From the NCBI GenBank assembly GCA_009780175.1, contig WRAO01000004.1, forward strand, positions 50,968-114,967: a stretch of DNA of 64,000 nucleotides, read 5' to 3'. Position 1 is the stretch's first letter. Every line of letters begins with the position of its first letter. Below the pieces are notes generated by a model that ran no database searches, was not told the DNA's origin, and saw only the letters and a list, made by a program, of their open reading frames with translations. The DNA is from Oscillospiraceae bacterium. Its GTDB lineage: Bacteria; Bacillota; Clostridia; Oscillospirales; Oscillospiraceae. The position numbers and the translations under genes were made by a program. Below, one piece after another: positions 54,200-62,313 of the stretch.

Positions 54200-55207
54200 C
54201 TACCCCAATTCCCCCAAAACCGCCCGCGTCAACTCCAACAAACACCCCATATCCCGCACACAAGCCACGTTATACCCCGCATGCAAATTCCGCACCGGAG
54301 CCGCCAACGCCGCGACCCGCGCACCGCCCCCAGTCCGCTGAATCCGCGCCGCATCCGTCCCCCCGGCGATCACATTCTTCGTCTGATGGGGAATCCCCAG
54401 CCGATCAGCCAGCCCAGTAATCTGCGCATAAAGCCCGCGATCATACACCGTGCCCCCGTCCATAAACGGCACCACAACCCCGCCGCCAAGCCGACAGACC
54501 TGCTTGTCCACAGGGACCCCCGGCAAATCCGCCGCCGTGGTGCCTTCCAGGATGAGCGCGATGTCCGGTTTCACCCGAAAACTAACCGTCTCCGCCCCCC
54601 GGCACCCAACTTCCTCCTGCACCGTAAACGCAAACGTAACATCCACAGGCAGCGGCTCCGCGATCAGCTGCAGCAAAACCGCACAGCCAATGCGATCATC
54701 CAGCGCCCGCGCCGCAAAACTCCCGCCCATCTCAAACGCGGGACTATCAAACCAAACCGTGTCCCCCGGCGCAACCAACGCCCGTGCCACCTCTATGCTA
54801 GACACGCCGATATCAATATACAACTCCGCAATCTCCGGCGCCTTTTTCCGCTCGTCCGCCGAAGCTAGATGCACAGGCTTCGTCCCGATAACCCCCGGCA
54901 CACCCCGCGCCCCAACGCGCACACGTTTGCCAACGATCATCCGCCGATCCATTCCACCGACAGCAGCAAATTTAAGAAACCCCGTATCGGTGATAGAGGT
55001 GACAATAAACCCCACCTCATCCATATGCGCCGCCAGCAGAATCGTCCGCTCGGACCGCCGCGCACCCGCTTTCCGCACAATCACATTCCCCAGCGCGTCC
55101 ACAGTCGCGTCGTAAGGCATGACGTGATCCAGTACATAGTCCCGCACAGCGCCTTCATCTCCAGACACACCGGGTATGGAACAGAGCGCCTGCAAATGGC
55201 TAAGCAT
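54200..55207 (-). CDS. M42 family metallopeptidase (first of a pair)
   Basis: A 335-residue M42 aminopeptidase-like protein. Metal-ligand regions are LAAHMDEVGFIV (His, Asp), ALDDRIGCAVLL (Asp), FTVQEEVGCRGAE (the catalytic Glu pair) and the C-terminal TDAARIQRTGGGA with PVRNLHAGYN. M42 enzymes form dodecameric tetrahedra that trim peptides. ATG 55207 has GGAGGTGGAT upstream and overlaps the stop of the second M42 gene by 8 bases. Confidence 0.92.
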   Translation of the reverse strand: MLSHLQALCSIPGVSGDEGAVRDYVLDHVMPYDATVDALGNVIVRKAGARRSERTILLAAHMDEVGFIVTSITDTGFLKFAAVGGMDRRMIVGKRVRVGARGVPGVIGTKPVHLASADERKKAPEIAELYIDIGVSSIEVARALVAPGDTVWFDSPAFEMGGSFAARALDDRIGCAVLLQLIAEPLPVDVTFAFTVQEEVGCRGAETVSFRVKPDIALILEGTTAADLPGVPVDKQVCRLGGGVVVPFMDGGTVYDRGLYAQITGLADRLGIPHQTKNVIAGGTDAARIQRTGGGARVAALAAPVRNLHAGYNVACVRDMGCLLELTRAVLGELG

Positions 55208-56270
55208 GAGATCCACCTCCGTCCCGTAGGGGCGAACTGTGTTCGCCCAGCCCTTGCCTCAAAACCGCCGCCAACAGCCCAGCCACAGCCTCAATATCCG
55301 CTAGACTTACCAACTCAACCGCACTATGCATATACCGCACCGGCAAACTAATCAAAGCCGTCGGCACCCCCGCCCGAGAAAGAGAGGCCTTATCCGCCGT
55401 CGTACTGCTCTGTCCCGGCAAAATTTCCAGTTGATAGGGGAGATCCGCGGCCTCCGCCAGCCCTTGCAATTGCCGCGCAAGCGCCCGACAAAGCACCGGC
55501 CCCACCCCAATCGCCGCCCCGCCGCCAAACCGAACCGTCTGCTCCGCCTTCGCATCCGGCTGATGCCCAAACGTCACATCAAGGCAAATAGCAAGGTCCG
55601 GCTCCAAGGCAAACACCCCAGTCTGCACCCCCCGTAACCCCAACTCCTCCTGCACACTGAATAAGACGATGAGGTCACAATCCAAACGATATTCGCCCGT
55701 GCCGCACAGCCGATCCAAGGCCAACAACACCGCCGCAATCGACGCCCGATTATCCAGTGCCTTCCCAGAAAACAACCCATCCCCAATCAACAGGGGAGCC
55801 GTATCATACACCACAGCCGTCCCAAGCGCAATCGCCTGCGCCTCTTCCTCCGAAAGCCCAAGATCCAGCGCCATATCCTCAATGGCAGGCGCTTCCTCCA
55901 TCGCTGCCTTCCCGAGCAAATGCGGCGGCATAGAGGCTACAATCCCGACCCGCTCCGGATCACCAAGCACCCTGAGCCGCGCCCCCGGCAACTGCCGCGC
56001 GTCCACCGTACCCAGCGGCGCAAACGTCAAAAACGCCCCCTTGTGCCCCGTAACCACAAACCCAACCTCGTCCAAATGCGCCTCAACCAGAACTCGCTTC
56101 GCCCCAGACGTTCCAGAGCGACGAATCCCAACCACATTCCCGAGCGTGTCAATAGAAACCTCGTCCATATAAGGCCGCAACAGCGCCTCAACCAAAGCCG
56201 CCGCCCGCCCCTCCTGCCCCGCAGGCCCAGAAACCTCCGAAAGCCGCGTCAACGTCTGAACCAAATCCAT
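55200..56270 (-). CDS. M42 family metallopeptidase (second of a pair)
   Basis: A 356-residue paralogue of the preceding protein and upstream of it in the same operon. It has VEAHLDEVGFVVTG, ALDNRASIAAVLLAL, FSVQEELGLRGVQ, SSTTADKASLSRAGVPTALISLPVRYMHSAVE. Start ATG 56270 has GGAGGG 5 bases upstream; longer frames run into a dispersed repeat. The last 15 or so residues (GEHSSPLRDGGGSHA) are read from a GTAGGGGCGA palindromic repeat that has entered the 3' end, so the natural end has been replaced. Confidence 0.92.
   Translation of the reverse strand: MDLVQTLTRLSEVSGPAGQEGRAAALVEALLRPYMDEVSIDTLGNVVGIRRSGTSGAKRVLVEAHLDEVGFVVTGHKGAFLTFAPLGTVDARQLPGARLRVLGDPERVGIVASMPPHLLGKAAMEEAPAIEDMALDLGLSEEEAQAIALGTAVVYDTAPLLIGDGLFSGKALDNRASIAAVLLALDRLCGTGEYRLDCDLIVLFSVQEELGLRGVQTGVFALEPDLAICLDVTFGHQPDAKAEQTVRFGGGAAIGVGPVLCRALARQLQGLAEAADLPYQLEILPGQSSTTADKASLSRAGVPTALISLPVRYMHSAVELVSLADIEAVAGLLAAVLRQGLGEHSSPLRDGGGSHA
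55226..55249. repeat. Short palindromic repeat (GTAGGGGCGA family) inside the 3' end of an M42 gene
   Basis: GTAGGGGCGAACTGTGTTCG continues with CCC. GGGCGAAC/GTTCGCCC forms an 8-bp stem. It is nearly identical to the copy at 9688. The reading frame stays open through it. Confidence 0.8.
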
Positions 56271-56302
56271 AAAAACCCTCCATTCAAGGCCCTTGCCCTT
56301 CG

Positions 56303-56416
56303 CCGATTCGGGTGGGTCTTCGCCCGAATCGGAAGCGAACGACGGGATAGTGTAGCGCAGTTTTCGCCAAAGGGCGTAGCCCGTTGGCGGAAACGGAGCG
56401 GTGCTATCCCGGTAGT
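56303..56416 (-). repeat. About 115-bp dispersed repeat, copy 2 (inverted relative to copy 1)
   Basis: Read on the minus strand this matches 48357-48472 over most of its length. It lies between murD and the M42 gene, directly behind murD. Confidence 0.85.
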
Positions 56417-56473
56417 GAGCACCCGGCCCGCAGGCCGGCATCCCTCTCGAAAAAAATGCTTGCATTTTTTCGA

Positions 56474-57859
56474 CTACATCTCCCACACAAGCCGCTTAAA
56501 CGTCTTCCCGCGCTCGTCAAAATTTTTGAACTGATCGAAAGATGCACAAGCCGGGGACAAGATCACAACATCCCCCTCCTCCGCCGCCCGATGCGCCGCC
56601 GCAACCGCCGAAGCGAAGTCCTCACAAACTTCAATCTCCAGCAAACTCTCCTCCGCCCCCGGCGCCGCCTCCACGCAAGCCTTGATCTTCTCCGCCGTAT
56701 GCCCGGAGAGCACCAGATGTTTCACCCGCAGATTAATCTCCTCACCCAAGGTATCAAAAGGAATCTGCTTATCATACCCCCCGGCGATGAGGATCACCTT
56801 CTGATCAAACGACTGCAATCCCGCAATCGTCCGCGTAGGGGAGGAGGCAATCGAGTCATTATAATAGGCTACCCCATTCAGATCGCGCACAAACTCAATT
56901 CTGTGCTCTACGCCCCCAAATTCGGAAGCCACCTTCCGCCAAATCTCCGGCGACACCAGACCCTCCGTCGCCGCAAAGGCGGCGAGATAGTTGTCCACAT
57001 TATGAATCCCCGGCAATTTAATATCGCTCCGCCGAATAATCGCCGTCTCCACGCCATCCTTCGCCATCCAGAGCGTACCTTCGAGCAGGAAAAAGCCATT
57101 CTCCAACTTCGTATGCCGACTAAACCACGTCACATGCCCCCGCGCCTTCGGCCCGAAATGGACAGTGACCTCATTGTCAAAATTCGTCACCAGCCGATCC
57201 GTCTCGCTCTGATAGAGGTAAATATTCTCCTTCGCCGCAATATACTCCGCCATGTCCTTATGCACATCCAGATGGTTCGGAAACATATTCGTCACCACCG
57301 CAATCTGCGGACTCTGCCGCACCGTCATGAGCTGAAAAGAGCTCATCTCCACCACGCAAATATCCCCCGCGCCCATCCGATCCACATCCGGCAGCAAAGG
57401 CCGCCCAATATTCCCGCCCAAATGCACACAGTAGCCCGATTCTTCCAAAAGCGTCGCGATAATCGTAGTAGTCGTCGTCTTCCCGTCACTCCCCGTGACC
57501 CCAATAATCGGACAAGGACAGAGGCTGATAAAAACCTCCATCTCACTCGTCAACGTCGCCCCCTGCCGCACAAGGGCATTGATCCCCTCAATGTCTGGCC
57601 GGATGCCCGGCGAACGAAACACCGTATCCGCCGCAAGGTTGTCCAAATAATCCTGCCCAAGCCGCAGCGAGACGCCAAGCGCCTCCAACTCGTCCGCCAA
57701 AGGACCGATATCCTCCCGGCTCATCTTGTCACACGCGGTCACCAAAGCCCCCGCCTCTGCCAAAAGCCGAATCAGCGGCGTATTACTGATCCCGATTCCA
57801 ATCACCACGACCCGCTTGCCCCGCTGTGTCTCCAAATATTCTTGCAGTCTGCCATGCAT
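56474..57859 (-). CDS. murD: UDP-N-acetylmuramoylalanine-D-glutamate ligase MurD
   Basis: A 461-residue Mur ligase. N-terminal UDP-binding domain has VVVIGIGISNTPLIRLL; the central ATPase domain has GVTGSDGKTTTTTIIATLL, EMSSFQL and the HNVDNYLAA loop with the EHRIEFV segment; the C-terminal domain contains NDSIASSPTRTIAGL and LIAGGYDKQIPF. It adds D-Glu to UDP-MurNAc-Ala. ATG 57859 has GAGGTGAT about 6-8 bases upstream. It is separated from the other dcw genes, since none are seen here. Confidence 0.96.
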   Translation of the reverse strand: MHGRLQEYLETQRGKRVVVIGIGISNTPLIRLLAEAGALVTACDKMSREDIGPLADELEALGVSLRLGQDYLDNLAADTVFRSPGIRPDIEGINALVRQGATLTSEMEVFISLCPCPIIGVTGSDGKTTTTTIIATLLEESGYCVHLGGNIGRPLLPDVDRMGAGDICVVEMSSFQLMTVRQSPQIAVVTNMFPNHLDVHKDMAEYIAAKENIYLYQSETDRLVTNFDNEVTVHFGPKARGHVTWFSRHTKLENGFFLLEGTLWMAKDGVETAIIRRSDIKLPGIHNVDNYLAAFAATEGLVSPEIWRKVASEFGGVEHRIEFVRDLNGVAYYNDSIASSPTRTIAGLQSFDQKVILIAGGYDKQIPFDTLGEEINLRVKHLVLSGHTAEKIKACVEAAPGAEESLLEIEVCEDFASAVAAAHRAAEEGDVVILSPACASFDQFKNFDERGKTFKRLVWEM

Positions 57860-57995
57860 GCAAAATCACCTCGCAATATTCAAGCAATTATACCCTAAGT
57901 TGGGTAAAAATTCAATTGAAAAACGCCGCAACTTGACGCGAACAAGGATTTCAGGTAACCTATAAAGACGACCGCCGATCTCAGTCGCCCGTACG

Positions 57996-58105
57996 AAAAG
58001 CCTCCTTTTCCAACTGACGCCCCAAGAGCGAAGCGATTGGCTTGGCGGAAGGGGTGCCTATGGTGCAAAGGAGGTGGCAGGCGAAGCCTGACGGAGGATT
58101 TCTAC
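57996..58105 (+). repeat. About 110-bp composite repeat upstream of ruvX, copy A
   Basis: It begins AAAAGCCTCCTTTT and ends GGCAGGCGAAGCCTGACGGA. A direct copy with the same ends lies at 58587-58709, so ruvX is bracketed. GCAGGC/GCCTG makes an end hairpin. The gap 57860-58145 holds this and the ruvX ribosome binding site only. Confidence 0.7.
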
Positions 58106-58145
58106 ATCGCCAGAAGCGTCCTTACAAAAACCGGAGGAGATCCCC

Positions 58146-58553
58146 ATGCGAATCCTAGCAATCGACCTCGGCGACGTCCGCACCGGCCTCGCCCTATCCG
58201 ACCTCACCGGCACCCTAACAGGAGACGCCTGGATCGTCACCGAACGAGACATGGACCGCCTCGCCGCAACCATCGTCCAAACCGCAACGGAGCGAGGCGC
58301 AGAACGCCTCGTCCTCGGCTATCCAAGAAACATGGACGGCACCCTAGGCCCCCGCGCCGAAAAAAGCGAGGCCTTCAAAGCAAAACTAGAATCCCTCACC
58401 GACCGCCCCATCCTCCTCTGGGACGAACGCCGGACCACAGCGGAGGCGAACAACATCCTCATAGACGCAGGCCGCCGCGGCAAAAAGAAAAAACAAATCC
58501 TAGACGCCGTAGCCGCCAGTTTGATCTTGGAGGGGTATTTGCGATCTTTGTAG
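58146..58553 (+). CDS. ruvX: RuvX/YqgF family Holliday junction resolvase-like nuclease
   Basis: A 135-residue RNase H-fold protein with MRILAIDLGDVRTGLALSD at the start, LVLGYPRNMDGTLGPRAE and the catalytic region LLWDERRTTAEANNIL, ending in the KKKKQILDAVAASLIL segment. The family acts in 16S rRNA 5'-end maturation and/or recombination. CGGAGGAG lies 7-8 bases before the ATG. Its TAG stop is provided by the first bases of a palindromic repeat (58550-58575). Confidence 0.93.
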   Translation: MRILAIDLGDVRTGLALSDLTGTLTGDAWIVTERDMDRLAATIVQTATERGAERLVLGYPRNMDGTLGPRAEKSEAFKAKLESLTDRPILLWDERRTTAEANNILIDAGRRGKKKKQILDAVAASLILEGYLRSL

Positions 58554-58575
58554 GAGCGATTATCAATCGTCCGCG
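58550..58575. repeat. Short palindromic repeat (GTAGGRGCGA family) overlapping the ruvX stop
   Basis: GTAGGAGCGATTATCAATCG continues with TCCGCG; GCGATT/AATCG is the stem. The TAG in its first bases is the ruvX stop codon. Confidence 0.75.
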
Positions 58576-58586
58576 CGCCCTTGACC

Positions 58587-58709
58587 TAAAAGCCTCCTTT
58601 TCTAAAGGAGGTACCTATCGGTATTCCTTCCGCCGAACCAATCGGTCTGCGGCTTCGCCTTGCCCTCCCCAGGCGTCAGTTATGGCAGGCGGAGCCTGAC
58701 GGAGGATTC
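58587..58709 (+). repeat. About 120-bp composite repeat downstream of ruvX, copy B
   Basis: It shares AAAAGCCTCCTTTT at the left end, a CTTCCGCC region in the middle and GGCAGGCGGAGCCTGACGGA at the right end with copy A, in the same orientation. Confidence 0.7.
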
Positions 58710-58730
58710 GCCCTGCCCCCCCACAAACCA

Positions 58731-58765
58731 AAAGAGCCATCGACTCCCGTCGATGGCTCTTTCTT
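58731..58765. terminator. Terminator between ruvX and the AEC carrier
   Basis: AAAGAGCCATCGAC (58731-58744) pairs with GTCGATGGCTCTTT (58749-58762), loop TCCC, followed by CTT. It can work in both directions. Confidence 0.85.
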
Positions 58766-58776
58766 ATCCTCAGCCC

Positions 58777-59706
58777 CTAAAACAAAAACGATAACACCAG
58801 CGGCATCGTAATCACCGAAAACAAGGTCGAGATAAAAATCCCCTTGCTCGCCAACTCCGGGTTTGTGTTGTAATGAATCGCAAACGTAGAAATAGAAGCC
58901 GCCACCGGACAAGCGACCATCACCATCATGACCATCAAAAACAGCGGCGAGAGCGGGAAGATCGTGTATGAAAGCAGGAGCAAAAACCCATACACCACAA
59001 AAGGCATCAAAACCAGACGAATCCCCGAAACCGCGTAAATCCGCCACCCACGAAACACCTCGCTGATGTTCATCCCACCGAGCACCGACCCAATAATAAT
59101 CATCCCCACCGGACCCGATACAGCGCCCAACATACTCAGGCTGCGATTAATCACATAAGGGAACTGAATATCCAGCAAAAACAGCGCGACAGAAGTCAAT
59201 GCCGCAAGCAGAACAGGGGAGAGGAAGAATTTGATCGAAATCTTCGCCTGCTTACCCCCGATCAATTTCATGCCCAGAGAAAACAGAAGAAACGGCTGCA
59301 CCACGTTGAATAAAACCGTATAAAGCATCCCATCCGGCCCAAAGAGCGAGTAAGCCAAAGGGATGCCCATAAAAGTCACGTTTCCAAAAATAGCCATAGA
59401 GACAAAAAGACCCCGCTCATCCTGCTCCACTCTGCATGCCGCCGAAAAGAACAGCGCAATGCCAAACATCAGAACAAAACAGAGCGCGATAATGCCGAGC
59501 AAGACAAATACCTCGCCCGCCGGCACCTCTATCGTACTACCAAAGAGCGCCGAGATCAAGGTCGCCGGAAAAGTCACCCAGAGGACGAGCTTGGTCAGAT
59601 GAGCATTTGTGGTTTCGTCAATGATCCCCTGCCGCCGAACCAAAAAGCCAATCGCCATGATGAAAGAGAAGATGAGCATTTGCTGAAACACAACAATGGA
59701 ATCCAT
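58777..59706 (-). CDS. AEC family auxin-efflux-like carrier
   Basis: A 309-residue protein with about ten membrane helices in two five-helix halves. Family features include FSFIMAIGFLVRRQGIID, TKLVLWVTFPATLISAL and VACPVAASISTFAIHYN near the C-terminus, with the conserved Pro-containing unwound helices. Members export small organic anions or amino acids. ATG 59706 has GAGAGGG 6 bases upstream; the open frame beyond it is not supported. It is divergent from the YitT gene. Confidence 0.9.
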   Translation of the reverse strand: MDSIVVFQQMLIFSFIMAIGFLVRRQGIIDETTNAHLTKLVLWVTFPATLISALFGSTIEVPAGEVFVLLGIIALCFVLMFGIALFFSAACRVEQDERGLFVSMAIFGNVTFMGIPLAYSLFGPDGMLYTVLFNVVQPFLLFSLGMKLIGGKQAKISIKFFLSPVLLAALTSVALFLLDIQFPYVINRSLSMLGAVSGPVGMIIIGSVLGGMNISEVFRGWRIYAVSGIRLVLMPFVVYGFLLLLSYTIFPLSPLFLMVMMVMVACPVAASISTFAIHYNTNPELASKGIFISTLFSVITMPLVLSFLF

Positions 59707-59803
59707 GATGGCCCTCTCTTTATGTACGCAATGTACCAAAATTGTAGCATGAATGAAACCAAATGTAAATGCAAAAACTACACAGACATTAGGGGGAGAT
59801 ACC

Positions 59804-60643
59804 ATGCGGAACTGGCTGAAAAAACTGACCTACATCCTGCTCGCAATCGCGCTCGTCGCAGTCTCCGTCAACCTATTCCTCGGCCCCCACACCATCGCCG
59901 CCGGCGGCCTAACCGGCCTCGCGATCATTTTGGAGCGCCTCCTGCAACTAGATCGCTCCGTCACGGTACTAGTGGGCAACGCCATCGTAATCCTCTTAAC
60001 GCTCCTATTCCTGGGCCGAGAGGTGTTTCTCAACACCGTCATCGGAGCCGGAACCCTGCCCATATTCATCCACCTCGTCCCGCAACGGATGTTAGTTACG
60101 GACCCCATGCTCTCCATGGTAGCCGGCAGCGTCCTCTTCGGCATCGGCGTCTCGATCCTATATGCCAATCGCGCCTCCAGCGGCGGCACAGCGGTCCCGC
60201 CGCTCATTTTCCAAAAATACTGGGGCCTCAACCCCTCCATCGGCCTATTCCTCTCAGACGGATTTGTAGTATCATTTAGCCTGCTCGTCTTCAGCGTCGA
60301 TTCCTTTTTCTACGCAGTCTTCTCCATCCTCATCACGTCCATCACCATGACCTATATCGAGTCCGGCATGAACAAAAAGAAGATGGTCTACATCTTCAGT
60401 GAACAAGACGAAGCCATCACAGCGGACATCCTAACCAAAATCGGCCGCGGCGTCACCCTAATCCCGGTAATCGGCGCCTACGAACGAACCCAAAAACAAA
60501 TGCTCTTAGTCACGCTGGACGGCAAAGACTACAGAGCCCTCCTCACCATCGTAAACAGCCACGACCCCAAAGCCTTCCTCATCACCGACACCGTAACCGA
60601 CGTCCACGGCAAAGGCTTCACCTACGAATCCGGCAGTGTGTAG
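59804..60643 (+). CDS. YitT family membrane protein (DUF161/DUF2179)
   Basis: A 279-residue protein. Five or six hydrophobic segments in residues 8-190 include VNLFLGPHTIAAGGLTGLAIIL and SRASSGGTAVPP-like NRASSGGTAVPPLIF; the C-terminal 90 residues are the soluble DUF2179 domain (MVYIFSEQDEAITADILTKIGRGVTLI). The family is widespread in Firmicutes and its function is unknown. ATG 59804 has GGGGGAG 5-6 bases upstream. Confidence 0.92.
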   Translation: MRNWLKKLTYILLAIALVAVSVNLFLGPHTIAAGGLTGLAIILERLLQLDRSVTVLVGNAIVILLTLLFLGREVFLNTVIGAGTLPIFIHLVPQRMLVTDPMLSMVAGSVLFGIGVSILYANRASSGGTAVPPLIFQKYWGLNPSIGLFLSDGFVVSFSLLVFSVDSFFYAVFSILITSITMTYIESGMNKKKMVYIFSEQDEAITADILTKIGRGVTLIPVIGAYERTQKQMLLVTLDGKDYRALLTIVNSHDPKAFLITDTVTDVHGKGFTYESGSV

Positions 60644-60649
60644 CCCTTC

Positions 60650-60680
60650 GTAGGGGGCGGCGTCCTCGACGCCCCGCGCA
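60650..60680. repeat. Short palindromic intergenic repeat (GTAGGGGGCG type)
   Basis: GTAGGGGGCGGCGTCCTCGA continues with CGCCCCGCG; GGGGGCGTC-like and GACGCCCC arms pair. It fills the 42-base gap between convergent genes. Confidence 0.65.
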
Positions 60681-60685
60681 TTCCC

Positions 60686-62305
60686 CTAGAGAACAACCAC
60701 CTGATACGACTGGTCAATCCCACTCCGCGCATCATAAACAAACCCACGCGTCTGTCCGTCATACTCAAAAAACTCCACCCGCACATCCGAATAATAAGGC
60801 TGCACACTCCGCCGAAACCCATGCTCCGCCTCCTTATCCCGATAGACAGCAATCCCATCCGGCAGCACATTCTTCGAGCTAAACGTCAGACAATCCAGCT
60901 TAATCCAATGCGCCGCCAAAGCCGGATCTATATGCGCACATAAAAAGCGATACAGCAAAGTATACGCATGTTTCGGCGAAAGATTCTGCGGCTCTCCCTT
61001 ACAAAACACAGCAAACGCGTCAAAAAACGCAAACGCGCCCCCGAACACCTGCTCCACCGCATACCGGACAGACTGCGCAAACACCCCGCTGTTATAAAAC
61101 CGATCCACAACCGCCTCAACCCGCTTCAACCGGACAATATCCTCGAAAGACATATAATCATTCCGAATAATCTCATAAGGCGCAAACTCGTTATATACAT
61201 ACCCATGCGCGGCCGAAGCATTCCGAATCTCCGTCCCCCGAAGCATCTTCAAAAACCCAAGCTGCAACATATGCGGCCGCACCGCAATGCATGCGTCCAC
61301 ACCCATCGCGAAAGACTCCACCGTATCAAACGGTAGCCCCGCGATCAAATCCACATGTACGTGGCAGTTGCCAAAAGACGTCAGCGTCCGGATGTTCTGG
61401 AGCGCCCTCTCCGCGTCCATCCGCCGATCAATCTCCGCCAAAGTCGCCGGATGCAGCGACTGTATCCCAATCTCAAACTGCACCCGCCCCGGCGGCATAG
61501 TTGCGATAAGCGCAAGCAGTTCCGAATCAAACAAATCCGCCGCCACCTCAAAATGAAACGTACAATCCGTCTCCAAAGCCCGGATGTGCGTCAGCAGCGC
61601 AACCGTCCGCCGCCGATTCGCGTTAAACGTACGATCCACGAATTTGATACAAGTCGCGCCCTGCGAAAGCAAAGTTGCGATATCCGCAAACACCCGCTCC
61701 AACGCCAATTCATCCACCCCGCAAAACGTGGAAGACAAACAATACGTACAAGAAAACGGACATCCCCGCGAACTCTCATAATACACAAGCTGATTCGCGA
61801 TCGACCGCATCCGCCCCTCTTCAAAAGAGCGAAAATACGCGTCGGTATACGGGGAGGGTAAATCATCCAAATCGGGCGTTTTCGGTGCATGTATAAGTCG
61901 GTTTTCGGGGCGATTTCGGTGCGATAAGGTACGAATAAGGTGCGCAAAAGCGACCTCTCCGGGGCCCTGAATGACGTAATCCGCGAACGGATAAGCGCCG
62001 TAATCCGCCTCAAAAGACACCTCCGGCCCACCCAAAACGATGACACAAGCGGGCAGACACTTGCGCAGCATAGCCGCAACCTTGCCCACCCGCTCAATAT
62101 TCCAGATATAACAAGAAAAGCCGACCACATCCGGCTTTTCCTCAAAAATCGCGGCGACAATATCACCGATATTGTCGTTAATCGTATGCTCCTGCACAAT
62201 CACATCACACGCCGAGACATGCACGTCACAATACGCCTTCAAGCACCAAGGCGCCAGCGTCTTATGGATGTGTTTCGCGCTGAGTGCCGTGAGCAGAACT
62301 TTCAT
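60686..62305 (-). CDS. B12-binding domain radical SAM protein (DUF4080)
   Basis: A 539-residue protein. An N-terminal cobalamin-binding-like domain (about 1-135, with PDVVGFSCYIWNIERV and VLGGPEVSFEADYG) precedes the radical SAM domain with the cluster motif RGCPFSCTYCLSS (about 185) and FVDRTFNANRRR. The C-terminal 180 residues match DUF4080. Such enzymes do radical chemistry, often methylation, on unknown substrates. ATG 62305 has AGGAG 6 bases upstream. It lies 8 bases behind the DEAD-box helicase gene and is likely cotranscribed, which hints at an RNA-related or housekeeping role, though this is only context. Confidence 0.92.
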   Translation of the reverse strand: MKVLLTALSAKHIHKTLAPWCLKAYCDVHVSACDVIVQEHTINDNIGDIVAAIFEEKPDVVGFSCYIWNIERVGKVAAMLRKCLPACVIVLGGPEVSFEADYGAYPFADYVIQGPGEVAFAHLIRTLSHRNRPENRLIHAPKTPDLDDLPSPYTDAYFRSFEEGRMRSIANQLVYYESSRGCPFSCTYCLSSTFCGVDELALERVFADIATLLSQGATCIKFVDRTFNANRRRTVALLTHIRALETDCTFHFEVAADLFDSELLALIATMPPGRVQFEIGIQSLHPATLAEIDRRMDAERALQNIRTLTSFGNCHVHVDLIAGLPFDTVESFAMGVDACIAVRPHMLQLGFLKMLRGTEIRNASAAHGYVYNEFAPYEIIRNDYMSFEDIVRLKRVEAVVDRFYNSGVFAQSVRYAVEQVFGGAFAFFDAFAVFCKGEPQNLSPKHAYTLLYRFLCAHIDPALAAHWIKLDCLTFSSKNVLPDGIAVYRDKEAEHGFRRSVQPYYSDVRVEFFEYDGQTRGFVYDARSGIDQSYQVVVL

Positions 62306-62313
62306 AGAAACTC

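Noticed and set aside
55271..56486. N-terminal extension of the second M42 peptidase to 56486
   Set aside because: The extra residues are read from the dispersed repeat; ATG 56270 has GGAGGG at 5 bases and gives a normal family length.
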